Shown: one piece after another, positions 51,016 through 60,324 of the stretch
Position numbering within the stretch: position 1 is the first letter of the stretch
Layout of the letters: the number at the start of each line of letters is the position of its first letter
Source of the DNA: Peptococcaceae bacterium BICA1-7
GTDB lineage: Bacteria > Bacillota > Desulfotomaculia > Desulfotomaculales > Desulfocucumaceae
NCBI GenBank assembly: GCA_000802095.1
Contig: JUEB01000029.1
Location: 62,001 to 126,000 of the forward strand
DNA length: 64,000 bases
Direction: 5' to 3'
Notes under the pieces: generated by a model
Databases searched by the model: none
Seen by the model: the letters and a program-made list of their open reading frames with translations, nothing else
What the model was told of the DNA's origin: nothing
Translations under genes and position numbers: made by a program

Positions 51016-51068
51016 GTGTAAGTATATGATGTTATAAAGCACTAAAGCAAATTTTGGGGTCCTTTTTA

Positions 51069-51246
51069 AGCCACAGAGGGCACAGAGATCACAGAGGTTT
51101 TTAAGCCCTGCTTTAATGCTATAGAATGTTTCAATTAAATAGATTTGGAAAGGGTTCGCAAAAATACTCTAATTTTCTACTCTGCCTTCAAACCTGAGAG
51201 TAATGCCGAGAGTAAATTCTCTGTGATCCCTGTGTTCTCTGGGGCC
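51069..51246. repeat. CACAGAGG MITE-like element, copy 3
   Basis: 178 bp with inverted ends AGCCACAGAGGGCACAGAG and a degenerate right end, same orientation and interior as copy 1 (AACCTGAGAGT, AAATTCTCTGTGATC). A solo right-end sequence (TCCTCTGTGCCCTCTGTGG) stands at 51347-51365. The rest of 51021-51504 shows no gene. Confidence 0.75.
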
Positions 51247-51504
51247 AATATAGACCCGGGTGATTTTCAGGATAAATCAAAATGATCAGGTATTCCTTAA
51301 TTTTTTTTTGTTGCTACTGCTTTTTAAAATTAATAATTTCTCTGTGTCCTCTGTGCCCTCTGTGGTAGAAAAAGACCCAAGGTCTTCTCTCTTTTGGCGC
51401 TGTAGGAAAAATAGCAGATATTAGGCCTAATATTTTTAAAAAAATTATAAAAAATTTTTTTACTTAAGGAAAAAAAGAAGGAAATGGGACATGGTTATAG
51501 AATA

Positions 51505-51564
51505 GAAGTGGGGAAATGTGATGTAAAGTGGATCAAAGTGGTGGATTGGTGGTTATGGGTGGGG
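51505..51564 (+). promoter_or_regulatory. MraZ operator: 10-bp-periodic GTGG repeats
   Basis: GTGG/GTGA boxes begin at 51508, 51518, 51528, 51538, 51549 and 51559, i.e. about every 10 bp. Two adjacent units read AAAGTGGATC and AAAGTGGTGG (51525-51544), matching the AAAGTG-type repeat reported for MraZ and the TGGGN-with-5-bp-spacing pattern of other bacteria. It lies 10-70 bp before mraZ, so MraZ likely represses its own operon. Confidence 0.8.
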
Positions 51565-51573
51565 TGAGAAGAA

Positions 51574-52011
51574 TTGTTTATAGGTGAATACCAACATACC
51601 ATCGATTCAAAAGGTCGTCTTTTTATTCCTGCCCGCTTCCGCGAAGGCCTGGGGGACAAATTCATCCTGACTAAGGGATTGGACGGATGCCTGTTTGTAT
51701 ACCCTCCCAAGGAATGGACAGCTCTAGAGCAAAAAATGCGGTCCCTTCCCTTTACCAGGGCGGATGCCCGGGCCTTTGTGCGGTTTTTTTTCTCGGGAGC
51801 GACGGAGTGTGAGGTGGATAAGCAGGGAAGAATACTGATTCCGGCCAGCTTAAGGGAATACAGCGGCCTTGAAAAGGAAACCATGGTTATAGGAATAGCC
51901 TCCAGGGTTGAAATATGGTCGAAGCAGCGCTGGGAGGAGTACAACAGCTCCACTTCGGCCTCAGCCGAGCAGCTGGCTGAAAAAATTGTGGAATTTGACC
52001 TGGGATTATAA
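51574..52011 (+). CDS. mraZ: Transcriptional regulator MraZ
   Basis: A 145-residue double AbrB-like (SpoVT) DNA-binding protein and first gene of the dcw cluster. Two DxKGR/DxQGR motifs ([14 protein letters not shown] and [14 protein letters not shown]) mark the two half-barrels. It forms a ring that binds tandem repeats before its own gene; those repeats are visible at 51505-51564. TTG 51574 is the start, as the protein then begins [15 protein letters not shown], standard for the family. rsmH follows 65 bp later. Confidence 0.96.
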   Translation: MFIGEYQHTIDSKGRLFIPARFREGLGDKFILTKGLDGCLFVYPPKEWTALEQKMRSLPFTRADARAFVRFFFSGATECEVDKQGRILIPASLREYSGLEKETMVIGIASRVEIWSKQRWEEYNSSTSASAEQLAEKIVEFDLGL

Positions 52012-52076
52012 TGAGACTTTCACGTACTGAGCATTTTAAGATGTAAAAATTCACAATATTCTATATGGAGTAAAAG

Positions 52077-53048
52077 ATGCCGCCTGATGCCAATAACGGG
52101 GAGTTCATTTTTACACACCGGCCCGTGCTTTTAAAAGAAGTGCTGGACGGGCTTAATATTCGGCCCAACGGCACTTATGTGGATTGTACCGTGGGTGGGG
52201 CCGGGCACAGCTATGATATATTAAGGCTCTCCTCTCCGGAGGGGAGGTTCATTGGGCTGGATCAGGACCGGGACGCCTTAAGAGTGGCGGCCTCCCGGCT
52301 GGCTGAGTTTGGTGACAGGGTAAAGCTGGTGCACAGCAATTTCACCGGCCTGCTGCCGGTGCTGGATGAACTGAACATAGACGGGGCCGACGGCATTTTG
52401 TTTGACCTGGGGGTAAGCTCCTATCAGCTTGATAACCCGGAGAGGGGATTCAGCTATATGAAAGATGCCCCCCTGGATATGCGTATGAACAGGGATGATG
52501 GGATCACGGCCGGTGACCTTGTGAATTCACTGACGGAGAAGGAGCTGGCCGGGATCATACGGCGGTACGGTGAGGACCGGTTTGCCGGCAGAATAGCCTC
52601 CTTTATTGTCAGGGAGAGGGAGTCGGAGTTAATTACTACCACCGGCAGGCTGGTTGACATTATCAGAGCGGCCATTCCGGCTAAATACAGGCGTGAGGGC
52701 CCGCACCCGGCCAAGAGGACTTTTCAGGCCTTGAGAATTGAGGTAAACAACGAGATTGATATTATAAAGGGCGCCGTTTTGGGGGCGGTAGAACGTCTGA
52801 AACCCGGAGGGCGCCTGTGTGTCATTACCTTTCACTCACTGGAGGACCGCATTGTCAAGGAGACCTTCCGGGATTTATCCGGAAAGTGTAAGTGCCCGGG
52901 GGATTTTCCCATTTGTGTGTGCGGCGCTAAAGCAATTATTAAAATGATCCGGCCTGGAGGCATCACCCCTTCAGCGGAAGAGCTGGAGGAAAACCCCAGG
53001 TCCAGGAGCGCCAGGCTCAGAACTGCTGAAAAGGTCGGCGGCGCCTGA
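52077..53048 (+). CDS. rsmH: 16S rRNA m4C1402 methyltransferase
   Basis: A 323-residue SAM-dependent methyltransferase that N4-methylates C1402 of 16S r[16 protein letters not shown], the SAM-binding [19 protein letters not shown] and [10 protein letters not shown] are family signatures. Length is normal. GGAG lies before ATG 52077. Second gene of the dcw cluster; ftsL follows 70 bp after its stop. Confidence 0.96.
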   Translation: MPPDANNGEFIFTHRPVLLKEVLDGLNIRPNGTYVDCTVGGAGHSYDILRLSSPEGRFIGLDQDRDALRVAASRLAEFGDRVKLVHSNFTGLLPVLDELNIDGADGILFDLGVSSYQLDNPERGFSYMKDAPLDMRMNRDDGITAGDLVNSLTEKELAGIIRRYGEDRFAGRIASFIVRERESELITTTGRLVDIIRAAIPAKYRREGPHPAKRTFQALRIEVNNEIDIIKGAVLGAVERLKPGGRLCVITFHSLEDRIVKETFRDLSGKCKCPGDFPICVCGAKAIIKMIRPGGITPSAEELEENPRSRSARLRTAEKVGGA

Positions 53049-53118
53049 AAGGCCGCAGCTGGTAGAGCAGTAGCGATGGAACGTTAAAGTTCTAAAGAAG
53101 GTAGAGGGTGAATAAGCT

Positions 53119-53619
53119 TTGGTAGTAGCGCAAGAACGTTATGATCACTACAGCCTGCCCGAGGAGGAAGTCCGGATTAACCGGCGCCCCAGGCGGAGCC
53201 GTCTCCCCCTAAAAGGAAAGGTTACCCTTATGGGACTTGTCCTGCTGACCTTCTGCACCGGAATGCTAATTGCATTCTATTATTCCCAGGTGCTCATAAC
53301 CGGTTATAAAACATACAGTCTGGGCCAGGAACTGGCTGCCCTCCGCCAGGACACTGTTTCTCTTGAGCAGGAGGTTGACAGGCTTGGCTCTTTAGACAGG
53401 ATAGAGTATGTGGCTACCACCAGGCTTAAGATGGTCCAGCCCGGCAGCAAAGATATGGTGGTCGTCAGGGCGGATCTAACCGGTGGGCAAGCTGGCTCCG
53501 GGACTCACGAAAACCCGGGCGGCCCTGCTGCAGGTAACCAGGACAAGACTTCGCAGGAAACCGGCAGAAGCAGAATTGTACAGGCTTTCGCCAGCCTGAT
53601 GGGTATAAAGGGGAGTTAA
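53119..53619 (+). CDS. ftsL: Cell division protein FtsL-like
   Basis: A 166-residue bitopic membrane protein: about 40 cytoplasmic residues, one membrane segment (LMGLVLLTFCTGMLIAFYYS), then a short extracytoplasmic coiled coil (LGQELAALRQDTVSLEQEVD and RIEYVATTRLKMVQP) typical of FtsL/DivIC septum-initiation proteins. Position between rsmH and the PBP gene is the conserved place of ftsL. The C-terminal 50 residues are a Gly/Ser/Thr-rich tail. TTG 53119 with AGAGGGTG upstream. FtsL partners FtsB/DivIC in the divisome. Confidence 0.85.
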   Translation: MVVAQERYDHYSLPEEEVRINRRPRRSRLPLKGKVTLMGLVLLTFCTGMLIAFYYSQVLITGYKTYSLGQELAALRQDTVSLEQEVDRLGSLDRIEYVATTRLKMVQPGSKDMVVVRADLTGGQAGSGTHENPGGPAAGNQDKTSQETGRSRIVQAFASLMGIKGS

Positions 53620-53669
53620 GGAAAGATCCTATTCTTTCCGGGTGGGCTTAAGGTCGGAGGAGGAGTTGT

Positions 53670-55856
53670 ATGCGCACTACCGGCATACTTATCCGCAAAA
53701 GGCTCACCTGGCTTTTTTTACTTTGCGCCGCAGCCTTTGCGTGTCTGATTGTAAGGCTTGCCTGGATCCAGTTTGTCCAGGGCGACTATCTTCAGCAAAA
53801 GGCGCTGGAGGTAAGGATGAGGGACATTCCAGTGGAGGCCAAAAGAGGCGCCATTTTTGACAGAAATGGACAGGAACTGGTAACCAGTGTAAGCAGCGAC
53901 TCGGTCTACACCATCCCTCACCAGGTTAAAAATCCCGGGGAGACAGCTGATTTATTGGCCCCCCTCCTGGAGATGGACAGGGACAGGCTGTACAAAATTA
54001 TTACCCGAAAATCATCCTACGAGTGGATCAAGAGAAAGGTCGGCCCGGAGGTGGCTGCCAAGATAAGGGAATTAAAGCCTGTGGGAATACACCTGGTGGA
54101 GGAAAGCAGGCGCTTTTACCGGCATGAAACATTGGCCCCCCACCTTTTGGGATTTACCGGGGTGGATAACCAGGGTCTGATGGGCATAGAAAAGACCTAT
54201 GATGACGTTTTGCGTGGGCAGCCCGGCCGCATACTGGTTGAACATGATGCGGCGGGACGCAGCGTGCCGGATCCCATACACAGGTATTACCCGCCGGAGC
54301 AGGGCAACAGCCTGGTGCTGACCCTGGACTCCAATATTCAGTACTATGTCGAGCGGGAGCTTGACAAGGTGGTGGCCAGGTACAGTCCCAAGCTGGCGGT
54401 GGCTATAGTGATGGACCCCCGCACCGGCGAGGTTCTGGCCATGGGAAACAGGCCCACCTTTAACTCCAATAACTGGAACGATGTGCCCAGAAATGTGTGG
54501 GACCGGAATCCGTCAATATGGTACAATTACGAGCCGGGGTCCACATTTAAGATTATTACCACCTCAGCCGCCGTAAATGAAAAGGTTGTTGCTCCGGCAG
54601 ACAGGTTTTTTGATCCCGGCTTCGTCAAGGTGGCTGACCGGAGGATCAAGTGCTGGAAGGGCGGGGGCCATGGCAGCCAGAGCTTTGAGGAGGTAGTCAT
54701 GAACTCCTGTAACCCCGGATTTGTTGATGTGGGTCTGAGGGTGGGCAGGGATAATTTTTACAAGTATTTAAAAGCCTTTGGCCTGGGAGATAAAACCGGT
54801 ATAGACCTGGCCGGGGAGGCCAGGGGAATAGTAATAGATCAAAAGAGGGCCACAAACCTGAATATAGCCACCATGTCTATCGGGCAGTCCATTGCGGTAA
54901 CTCCCATTCAGCTACTTTCAGCTGCGTGCGCTGTGGCCAACGGGGGAACGCTCTATAAGCCGCAGCTGGTCAGGGAAATACGGGACAGCAAGGGGAAGGT
55001 GACAAAAACAGTTAGCCCCGAGGTTATAAGGAGCGCTTTATCCAAAGAAACCTCCGACCAGGTTAAAGCACTCCTGGAAAATGTGGTGGCCAGGGGCACC
55101 GGCATAAATGCCTTCGTGGAAGGATACAGGGTGGCCGGCAAAACCGGTACCGCCCAGGTGGTGGGGGAAAGCGGAGGCTATGTGAGCGGCAGGTATGTGG
55201 CCTCCTTTGTGGGCTTTGCCCCGGTGGAGGACCCCCAGGTGGCTGTGCTGGTGATGATCGCCGAGCCCCAGGGAGGGGTTTATTACGGCGGGGTGGTGGC
55301 TGCTCCGGTATTCCAGTCCATTATGGGGGATACCCTGCACTACCTGTCCATACCGGAAAACCCCAGTATAATAAAGCCTCCGGATCCCGCAGCGTGGTAC
55401 GAAACTCCCCGGGTCAAGGTAAAGGTTCCCAATGTGGTGAATTATCCGGTGGATGAGGCTATAAGAATTTTAAGGTCTGAGGGTTTAGCCTTTCAGACCA
55501 AGGGAAGCGGGGCCATAGTATACGGTCAGGTGCCCCGGGGAGGGTCGGATGCCATGAACGATGTATCTGTTCTCCTGGAGCTTGACCCGCCTTCCTCGGG
55601 CCAGGACAGTGAGGGGGTGACCGTTCCCAACCTCAGCGGTCTTACAGAAAAAGAGGTCCGGGATGTGCTGGAGAGCATGGGGCTTATACTGGATCTCTCC
55701 GGAACAGGACTGGTGTCATCCCAGTACCCGGGGCCCGGGGGCAAGGTGCCCAGAGGAACCGCCATAAAGGTGGAGCTCACTCCGCCGGGCAGGGAGGGCG
55801 CCGCTATACAGGAGGCAGTTCCTGGAGGGGCCTACCGTTACATGATCATGGATTAG
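53670..55856 (+). CDS. spoVD: Class B penicillin-binding protein with PASTA domains (SpoVD/FtsI type)
   Basis: A 728-residue membrane-anchored transpeptidase. N-terminal anchor at residues 10-33; dimerisation domain; catalytic motifs STFK at 291-294, SCN at 346-348 and KTGTAQ at 491-496; then two PASTA repeats (about 590-655 and 660-720). SpoVD in sporeformers makes spore cortex peptidoglycan with SpoVE; in lineages with one such gene it may also serve division. The Cys in SCN is typical of SpoVD-type enzymes. GGAGGAGGAG precedes ATG 53670. A strong hairpin separates it from murE. Confidence 0.92.
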   Translation: MRTTGILIRKRLTWLFLLCAAAFACLIVRLAWIQFVQGDYLQQKALEVRMRDIPVEAKRGAIFDRNGQELVTSVSSDSVYTIPHQVKNPGETADLLAPLLEMDRDRLYKIITRKSSYEWIKRKVGPEVAAKIRELKPVGIHLVEESRRFYRHETLAPHLLGFTGVDNQGLMGIEKTYDDVLRGQPGRILVEHDAAGRSVPDPIHRYYPPEQGNSLVLTLDSNIQYYVERELDKVVARYSPKLAVAIVMDPRTGEVLAMGNRPTFNSNNWNDVPRNVWDRNPSIWYNYEPGSTFKIITTSAAVNEKVVAPADRFFDPGFVKVADRRIKCWKGGGHGSQSFEEVVMNSCNPGFVDVGLRVGRDNFYKYLKAFGLGDKTGIDLAGEARGIVIDQKRATNLNIATMSIGQSIAVTPIQLLSAACAVANGGTLYKPQLVREIRDSKGKVTKTVSPEVIRSALSKETSDQVKALLENVVARGTGINAFVEGYRVAGKTGTAQVVGESGGYVSGRYVASFVGFAPVEDPQVAVLVMIAEPQGGVYYGGVVAAPVFQSIMGDTLHYLSIPENPSIIKPPDPAAWYETPRVKVKVPNVVNYPVDEAIRILRSEGLAFQTKGSGAIVYGQVPRGGSDAMNDVSVLLELDPPSSGQDSEGVTVPNLSGLTEKEVRDVLESMGLILDLSGTGLVSSQYPGPGGKVPRGTAIKVELTPPGREGAAIQEAVPGGAYRYMIMD

Positions 55857-55870
55857 CCTGTAGTCCGTCC

Positions 55871-55905
55871 TTTAAGCCTGCGGGCTGCCTGCCCGCAGGC
55901 TTAAA
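55871..55905. terminator. Perfect 15-bp hairpin between spoVD and murE
   Basis: TTTAAGCCTGCGGGC and its exact complement around TGCCT. It lacks a T-run on the plus strand, so it probably attenuates or processes the dcw transcript rather than ending it. Confidence 0.5.
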
Positions 55906-55948
55906 AAGATAGCGCTGATGGAAGAATATTTATAAAGGGGGCTGTCCG

Positions 55949-57436
55949 ATGCTTCTTAACGATCTGCTCAAAAGCATTACCGTGCTGAATATGGAAGGTG
56001 ATGGCAGCACCGACATCAGGGGGATTTGTTATGACTCCCGAAAGGTAAGGCCGGGGTCTCTATTTGTGGCAGTGGAAGGCTTTAAAAATGACGGTCATAA
56101 CTATGTGGGCCGGGCAGTAGAGGCCGGGGCCTCCGCAGTGCTGGCGCAGAGGATGGTAGAGGTGCCCCCCGGAGTCCCCCTGGTGATTACCAGGGATACC
56201 CGCAAAGGGCTGGCTATGGTGTCGGCAGCCTTTTACGGCAACCCTTCCCGGGAATTGCTGCTGGTGGGTGTCACCGGCACCAACGGCAAGACCACCACCA
56301 CCAGCCTTATTGCCTCCATATACCGGGCGGCCGGCAAAAAGGTGGGGCTTATCGGGACCATAGCCAATTATATAGGTGACCGGAAGCTGGAGGCAGGACA
56401 TACCACTCCGGAATCCGCCGATCTGCAGGAAATTTTGAGGGATATGGTCAGTGAGGGTGTGTCGGTGGCGGTTATGGAGGTAAGCTCCCATGCCCTGTCA
56501 CTGGAGAGGGTGGCCGGGTGTGAGTTTGATGTGGCAGTATTCACCAACCTTACCCAGGATCATCTCGACTTTCACCGGGACATGGAAGAATACCTGGAGG
56601 CCAAGGCCCATCTTTTTAGAAGTATTGGGGACGGTAAGAGGAGATTTCCCAGCTATGCCGTGGTCAACGCCGATGACCCTCACATGGCCCGTATTGCAGA
56701 GGCCTCAGGGGCGCCTGTGGTGACCTACGGCCTGTCAGAAAAGGCCGATATGAGGGCCGTGGATATAAAGGTTACCGGTAGAGGCTGCTCCTTTACCGCG
56801 GTAAGTGGTAAATACGGTTCCACCCACCTAAGTCTGAGGCTTACCGGCCTCTTTAATGTATACAATGCCCTGGCCGCCTACACCATGGCTGTGGAGGGGG
56901 GCTTTAGCCCCGATCTGGTCAAGGAAGCCCTGGAGGGGGTGCCGGGAGTGCCCGGAAGATTTGAAACGGTGGACTGCGGGCAAGACTTTACCGTGGTGGT
57001 AGACTATGCTCACACCCCCGACGGGCTGGAAAATATATTAAAGGCGGCCGGAACGGTGGCCACAGGAAGAGTAATCGCAGTTTTTGGCTGCGGGGGAGAC
57101 CGGGACCGCACCAAAAGGCCAATTATGGGAGAAATCGCCGGTAGATACAGCCAGGTGCCCATTATCACCTCGGATAATCCCAGGACTGAGGCCCCGGATG
57201 TTATTATCCGGGATATAGAAGAGGGTATCAAAAGGGTGGCTCCCAATGGCTACAGGGTTATTCCCGACCGGAGGGAGGCCATCCGTTTGGCGGTATCCGT
57301 GGCCAGGAGCGGAGACATGGTGGTCATAGCCGGAAAGGGCCACGAGGACTACCAGATCATAGGCACCCAAAAGCTGCCCTTTGATGACCGGGAAGAGGTC
57401 AAAAAAGTATTGGAAGCGCTGGTAAAGAAAAAATAG
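55949..57436 (+). CDS. murE: UDP-MurNAc-L-Ala-D-Glu:meso-DAP ligase
   Basis: A 495-residue Mur ligase adding the third stem-peptide residue. ATP loop VGVTGTNGKTTTT at residues 107-118, EVSSHAL near 177-183, and DNPR at 409-412, the motif that selects meso-diaminopimelate rather than lysine. So the peptidoglycan is of the DAP type. ATG behind AAAGGGGG. murF starts 14 bp after its stop, clearly coupled. Confidence 0.96.
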   Translation: MLLNDLLKSITVLNMEGDGSTDIRGICYDSRKVRPGSLFVAVEGFKNDGHNYVGRAVEAGASAVLAQRMVEVPPGVPLVITRDTRKGLAMVSAAFYGNPSRELLLVGVTGTNGKTTTTSLIASIYRAAGKKVGLIGTIANYIGDRKLEAGHTTPESADLQEILRDMVSEGVSVAVMEVSSHALSLERVAGCEFDVAVFTNLTQDHLDFHRDMEEYLEAKAHLFRSIGDGKRRFPSYAVVNADDPHMARIAEASGAPVVTYGLSEKADMRAVDIKVTGRGCSFTAVSGKYGSTHLSLRLTGLFNVYNALAAYTMAVEGGFSPDLVKEALEGVPGVPGRFETVDCGQDFTVVVDYAHTPDGLENILKAAGTVATGRVIAVFGCGGDRDRTKRPIMGEIAGRYSQVPIITSDNPRTEAPDVIIRDIEEGIKRVAPNGYRVIPDRREAIRLAVSVARSGDMVVIAGKGHEDYQIIGTQKLPFDDREEVKKVLEALVKKK

Positions 57437-57449
57437 ATGGAGGAGTCCG

Positions 57450-58835
57450 ATGTTTCCCTTTAGTGTGGTGGAACTGGCGGGGGTAATGAACGCTTCTGTC
57501 CTTCAGGAAGGAAATAATGGGATAACTTTTTCTTCGGTTTGTACCGACTCCAGGTCTGTGAAGGATCAGGACCTTTTTTTCGCGCTCCGGGGTGAGCGCT
57601 CCGACGGGCATCAATTTGCAGCCGGAGCGGTAAGTGCCGGGGCGGCGGGACTGGTGCTGGAACGGCCTGTGGAGGGCATACCGGCCGGTGTAACCATTTT
57701 TACAGTAAAGAATACCCTAAAGGCTCTTCAGGATCTGGCCGCGCACAACAGGCAGCGGTCCGGGGTCCCGGTGGTGGGGGTGACCGGAAGTTCAGGAAAG
57801 ACCACTACCAAGGATTTAATCTACAGTGTTCTTTCCTCCCGGTATAACACACTAAAGACCGAAGGCAATTATAATAATGAGCTGGGGCTGCCCCTTACAC
57901 TGCTAAGACTGGACGGGACCTACGGGGCTGCGGTGGTTGAAATGGCCATGCGGGGGCCGGGGGAAATAGATTTTTTGTGCCGTATTGCCTCTCCAGACGG
58001 GGCCGTGATCACAAATATTGGCGAGGCGCACTTTGAAAGGCTCGGTTCGGTTGATAATATTGCCCGGGCCAAGGGAGAAATACTTGACCATATTTCTGAT
58101 CGGGGTTTTGCCGTGCTGCATGGAGAAAGCCCCTATATTGGGAGGGAGGCCGCGCGCTGCCTGGGGAGGGTAATATTCTTCGGAGAGGATCAGGCCCTGG
58201 ATGTTTTTGCCCGGGATGTTGAGGCCGTGGATGGGGGAAACCGTTTTATAGCCAGTGTGATGGGTGTGGAAGAGCAATTTTTTGTTCCTCTTCCGGGGCG
58301 GCACAATGTGGTCAACAGCCTTTCGGCCATTGCCGTGGGGATGGAGCTGGGGCTGGATATTAAGTCGGTTAGAAAGGGCCTGTCAGGGGCCAGTCTTTCT
58401 GCCATGAGGCTGGAGATAGTGAATTTGAACGGTGTCAGTATAATAAACGACTCCTACAATGCCAACCCGTCATCGGCCAGGGCGGCGCTGCAGACACTGG
58501 CCGAGCTGAGCGGGGGAGCCAGGAAGATAGCCGTGCTGGGAGACATGCTGGAGTTGGGTGAAAAAAGCGAGCCGGGTCACCGGGAGGTGGGACGGTGGGC
58601 CTGTGAGTCAGGTGTGGATCTGCTGGCGGCGGTGGGAAATCTTGCCGAATATATAGGGGCCGGGGCCCGGGAGGCAGGTATGCCTTCTTCAAACATACAG
58701 TATTACAGTACTGCCCCGGAGGCTGCCCGGGAACTGAAAAAAGGCATAAGAGCAGGTGATTTTGTGCTGGTGAAGGGGTCCCGGGGGATGAGAATGGAGG
58801 AATTTGTAAATAGTCTCAGGGAGGATAAAGGGTAA
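57450..58835 (+). CDS. murF: UDP-MurNAc-tripeptide:D-Ala-D-Ala ligase
   Basis: A 461-residue Mur ligase that adds D-alanyl-D-alanine to the UDP-MurNAc-tripeptide in the cytoplasm. ATP loop GVTGSSGKTTTKD near residue 109-121, EMAMRGPGEI, TNIGEAHFERLGS and NDSYNANPSS are diagnostic for MurF. ATGGAGGAG precedes ATG 57450. A CAGGAGAC-type repeat fills the gap to mraY. Confidence 0.96.
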   Translation: MFPFSVVELAGVMNASVLQEGNNGITFSSVCTDSRSVKDQDLFFALRGERSDGHQFAAGAVSAGAAGLVLERPVEGIPAGVTIFTVKNTLKALQDLAAHNRQRSGVPVVGVTGSSGKTTTKDLIYSVLSSRYNTLKTEGNYNNELGLPLTLLRLDGTYGAAVVEMAMRGPGEIDFLCRIASPDGAVITNIGEAHFERLGSVDNIARAKGEILDHISDRGFAVLHGESPYIGREAARCLGRVIFFGEDQALDVFARDVEAVDGGNRFIASVMGVEEQFFVPLPGRHNVVNSLSAIAVGMELGLDIKSVRKGLSGASLSAMRLEIVNLNGVSIINDSYNANPSSARAALQTLAELSGGARKIAVLGDMLELGEKSEPGHREVGRWACESGVDLLAAVGNLAEYIGAGAREAGMPSSNIQYYSTAPEAARELKKGIRAGDFVLVKGSRGMRMEEFVNSLREDKG

Positions 58836-58852
58836 GTCCGGGAAGAAATTTA

Positions 58853-59024
58853 AGGAGACAGAATACAGGAGACAGGAGTTTTCGGGCCAGGCTCTTGGGT
58901 CTTTTACAGTATAAGCTATTGCAACATTTTCCTACTATGGCATATTTTATTAGGTAGGCCCTGAAGACCTCAAATAGTGTCATGCAAAAATATTCTGTTT
59001 CCTGTCTCCTGTTTCCTGTCTCCT
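58853..59024. repeat. CAGGAGAC-type inverted repeat between murF and mraY
   Basis: Left arm 58853-58878 has GACAGAATACAGGAGACAGG; right arm 58992-59024 is made of TTTCCTGTCTCCTG units. They enclose about 115 bp. The repeat sits inside the dcw operon, right before mraY. Confidence 0.75.
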
Positions 59025-59084
59025 GACAGTGAATTTATGCAGGATAGGTATGAAAGGGAGGTTCCGGTAAAACCGGTTATAATC

Positions 59085-60080
59085 ATGGATAACGTCTTAT
59101 ATTCAGTGCTGAAACCATTGTTTATTTCCTTTATTGTAACAGTATTGCTGGCGCCTTTTGTAATACCGTTATTAAGAAGGCTAAAATTCGGACAGAATGT
59201 TCGTAGTGACGGCCCGGCCAGCCATCTTTCCAAAAAGGGGACGCCCACTATGGGCGGGGTTATTTTTATAGCTGGAGTGCTTGCGGCGGGGCTTTTTTTT
59301 GCATCAGGCTTTCCTGAGGGAGTGCTTGTTTTGGCCACCGCCCTTGGGTTTGGCCTTATTGGCTTTATCGATGACTTTCTAAAAATAGCCCTCAAAAGGC
59401 CCATGGGACTGAGGGCCAGGGAGAAGTTAGCCGGCCAGATACTTATTGCCGCCCTGCTCTCCCTTTTGGCGGTTTCAGTTCTGGGCAGGGGCACTGACCT
59501 GGTTATTCCCTTCAGCGGTCTATTGTCCGGTGAGGTGAAAACACTTGAGCTGGGCACTGGTCTTTTTATAATTTTTGCCGTGATTGTTATTATAGGCACA
59601 GCCAATGGGGTCAATCTGACTGACGGGCTTGACGGGCTTGCTGCCGGAGTGACTGCGGTAACGTCTGCGGCCTTTGTTTTAGTGGCCCTTATAATGGGCA
59701 AAACAGGAGTGGCCCTGGTTATGGCCGGGGTAGCCGGAGGATGCCTGGGCTTTCTGGTGTTCAACCGCCACCCCGCCAGGGTTTTTATGGGTGACACCGG
59801 ATCCCTTGCGCTGGGCGGAGCCCTTGGGGCAGCCGCGGTGCTTACCAGGAGTGAACTCTTCCTATTTATAATAGGTGGCATATACGTTCTGGAAACCCTT
59901 TCGGTGATAGTTCAGGTATTTTCCTTTCAGGTGTTTCACCGCCGGGTGTTTAGGATGAGCCCCCTGCATCACCATTTCGAACTGGGTAACTGGAGCGAAA
60001 ACCGCATTGTGGTAACCTTTGTGGCCGCCACTTTTCTTTTTTCAGCATTGGGCATGGCTGGATTTTATAATATGGGCTAA
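59085..60080 (+). CDS. mraY: Phospho-MurNAc-pentapeptide transferase
   Basis: A 331-residue integral membrane enzyme with about ten helices that transfers phospho-MurNAc-pentapeptide to undecaprenyl phosphate, making lipid I. Conserved cytoplasmic motifs: KKGTPTMGG, GFIDDFLK, NGVNLTDGLDGLA, FMGDTGSLALGG and SPLHHHFE. ATG 59085 gives the N-terminus typical of Firmicute MraY (helix, then RRLKFGQ); no good Shine-Dalgarno lies at normal distance, the nearest GGGAGG being 25 bp upstream. A longer frame would run into the adjacent repeat and is rejected. Confidence 0.94.
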   Translation: MDNVLYSVLKPLFISFIVTVLLAPFVIPLLRRLKFGQNVRSDGPASHLSKKGTPTMGGVIFIAGVLAAGLFFASGFPEGVLVLATALGFGLIGFIDDFLKIALKRPMGLRAREKLAGQILIAALLSLLAVSVLGRGTDLVIPFSGLLSGEVKTLELGTGLFIIFAVIVIIGTANGVNLTDGLDGLAAGVTAVTSAAFVLVALIMGKTGVALVMAGVAGGCLGFLVFNRHPARVFMGDTGSLALGGALGAAAVLTRSELFLFIIGGIYVLETLSVIVQVFSFQVFHRRVFRMSPLHHHFELGNWSENRIVVTFVAATFLFSALGMAGFYNMG

Positions 60081-60120
60081 AGAGATTTTTAACCGCTGAA
60101 TATAAAGATAAAACTTTTTC

Positions 60121-60287
60121 AGCCACAGAGGACACAGAGATCACAGAGAATAGTTAGTTTGCAGGCATTACTCTATAGTAAGCAGCAAATATTTCGGACC
60201 CTATCAGACAGCTATACTCAATACCATAAAATCTTTTCAATCATTCAAGCAGGGCAAAAAAACTCTGTGTACTGTAGGCATTGTGGC
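60121..60287. repeat. CACAGAGG MITE-like element, copy 4
   Basis: 167 bp, left end AGCCACAGAGGACACAGAG intact, right end degenerate (CTCTGTGTACTGTAGGC). Interior shares ATTCAAGCAGGGC with copy 2 and has the same orientation. It lies between mraY and murD in the dcw cluster. Confidence 0.75.
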
Positions 60288-60324
60288 AAATTAACCTCTT
60301 TGGGTAAAAACAGGAGTTGAAGGC

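Noticed and set aside
55871-55905. End of the dcw operon at the spoVD-murE hairpin
   Set aside because: No T-run and the gene order continues without a visible new promoter; more likely attenuation or processing.
58977-59084. N-terminal extension of MraY from an upstream ATG
   Set aside because: The extension translates the CAGGAGAC repeat and part of the spacer; MraY homologues begin at the helix starting at 59085.
58970-59881. 303-codon open frame antisense to mraY
   Set aside because: Pro/Ala/Thr-rich shadow; mraY is complete and conserved.
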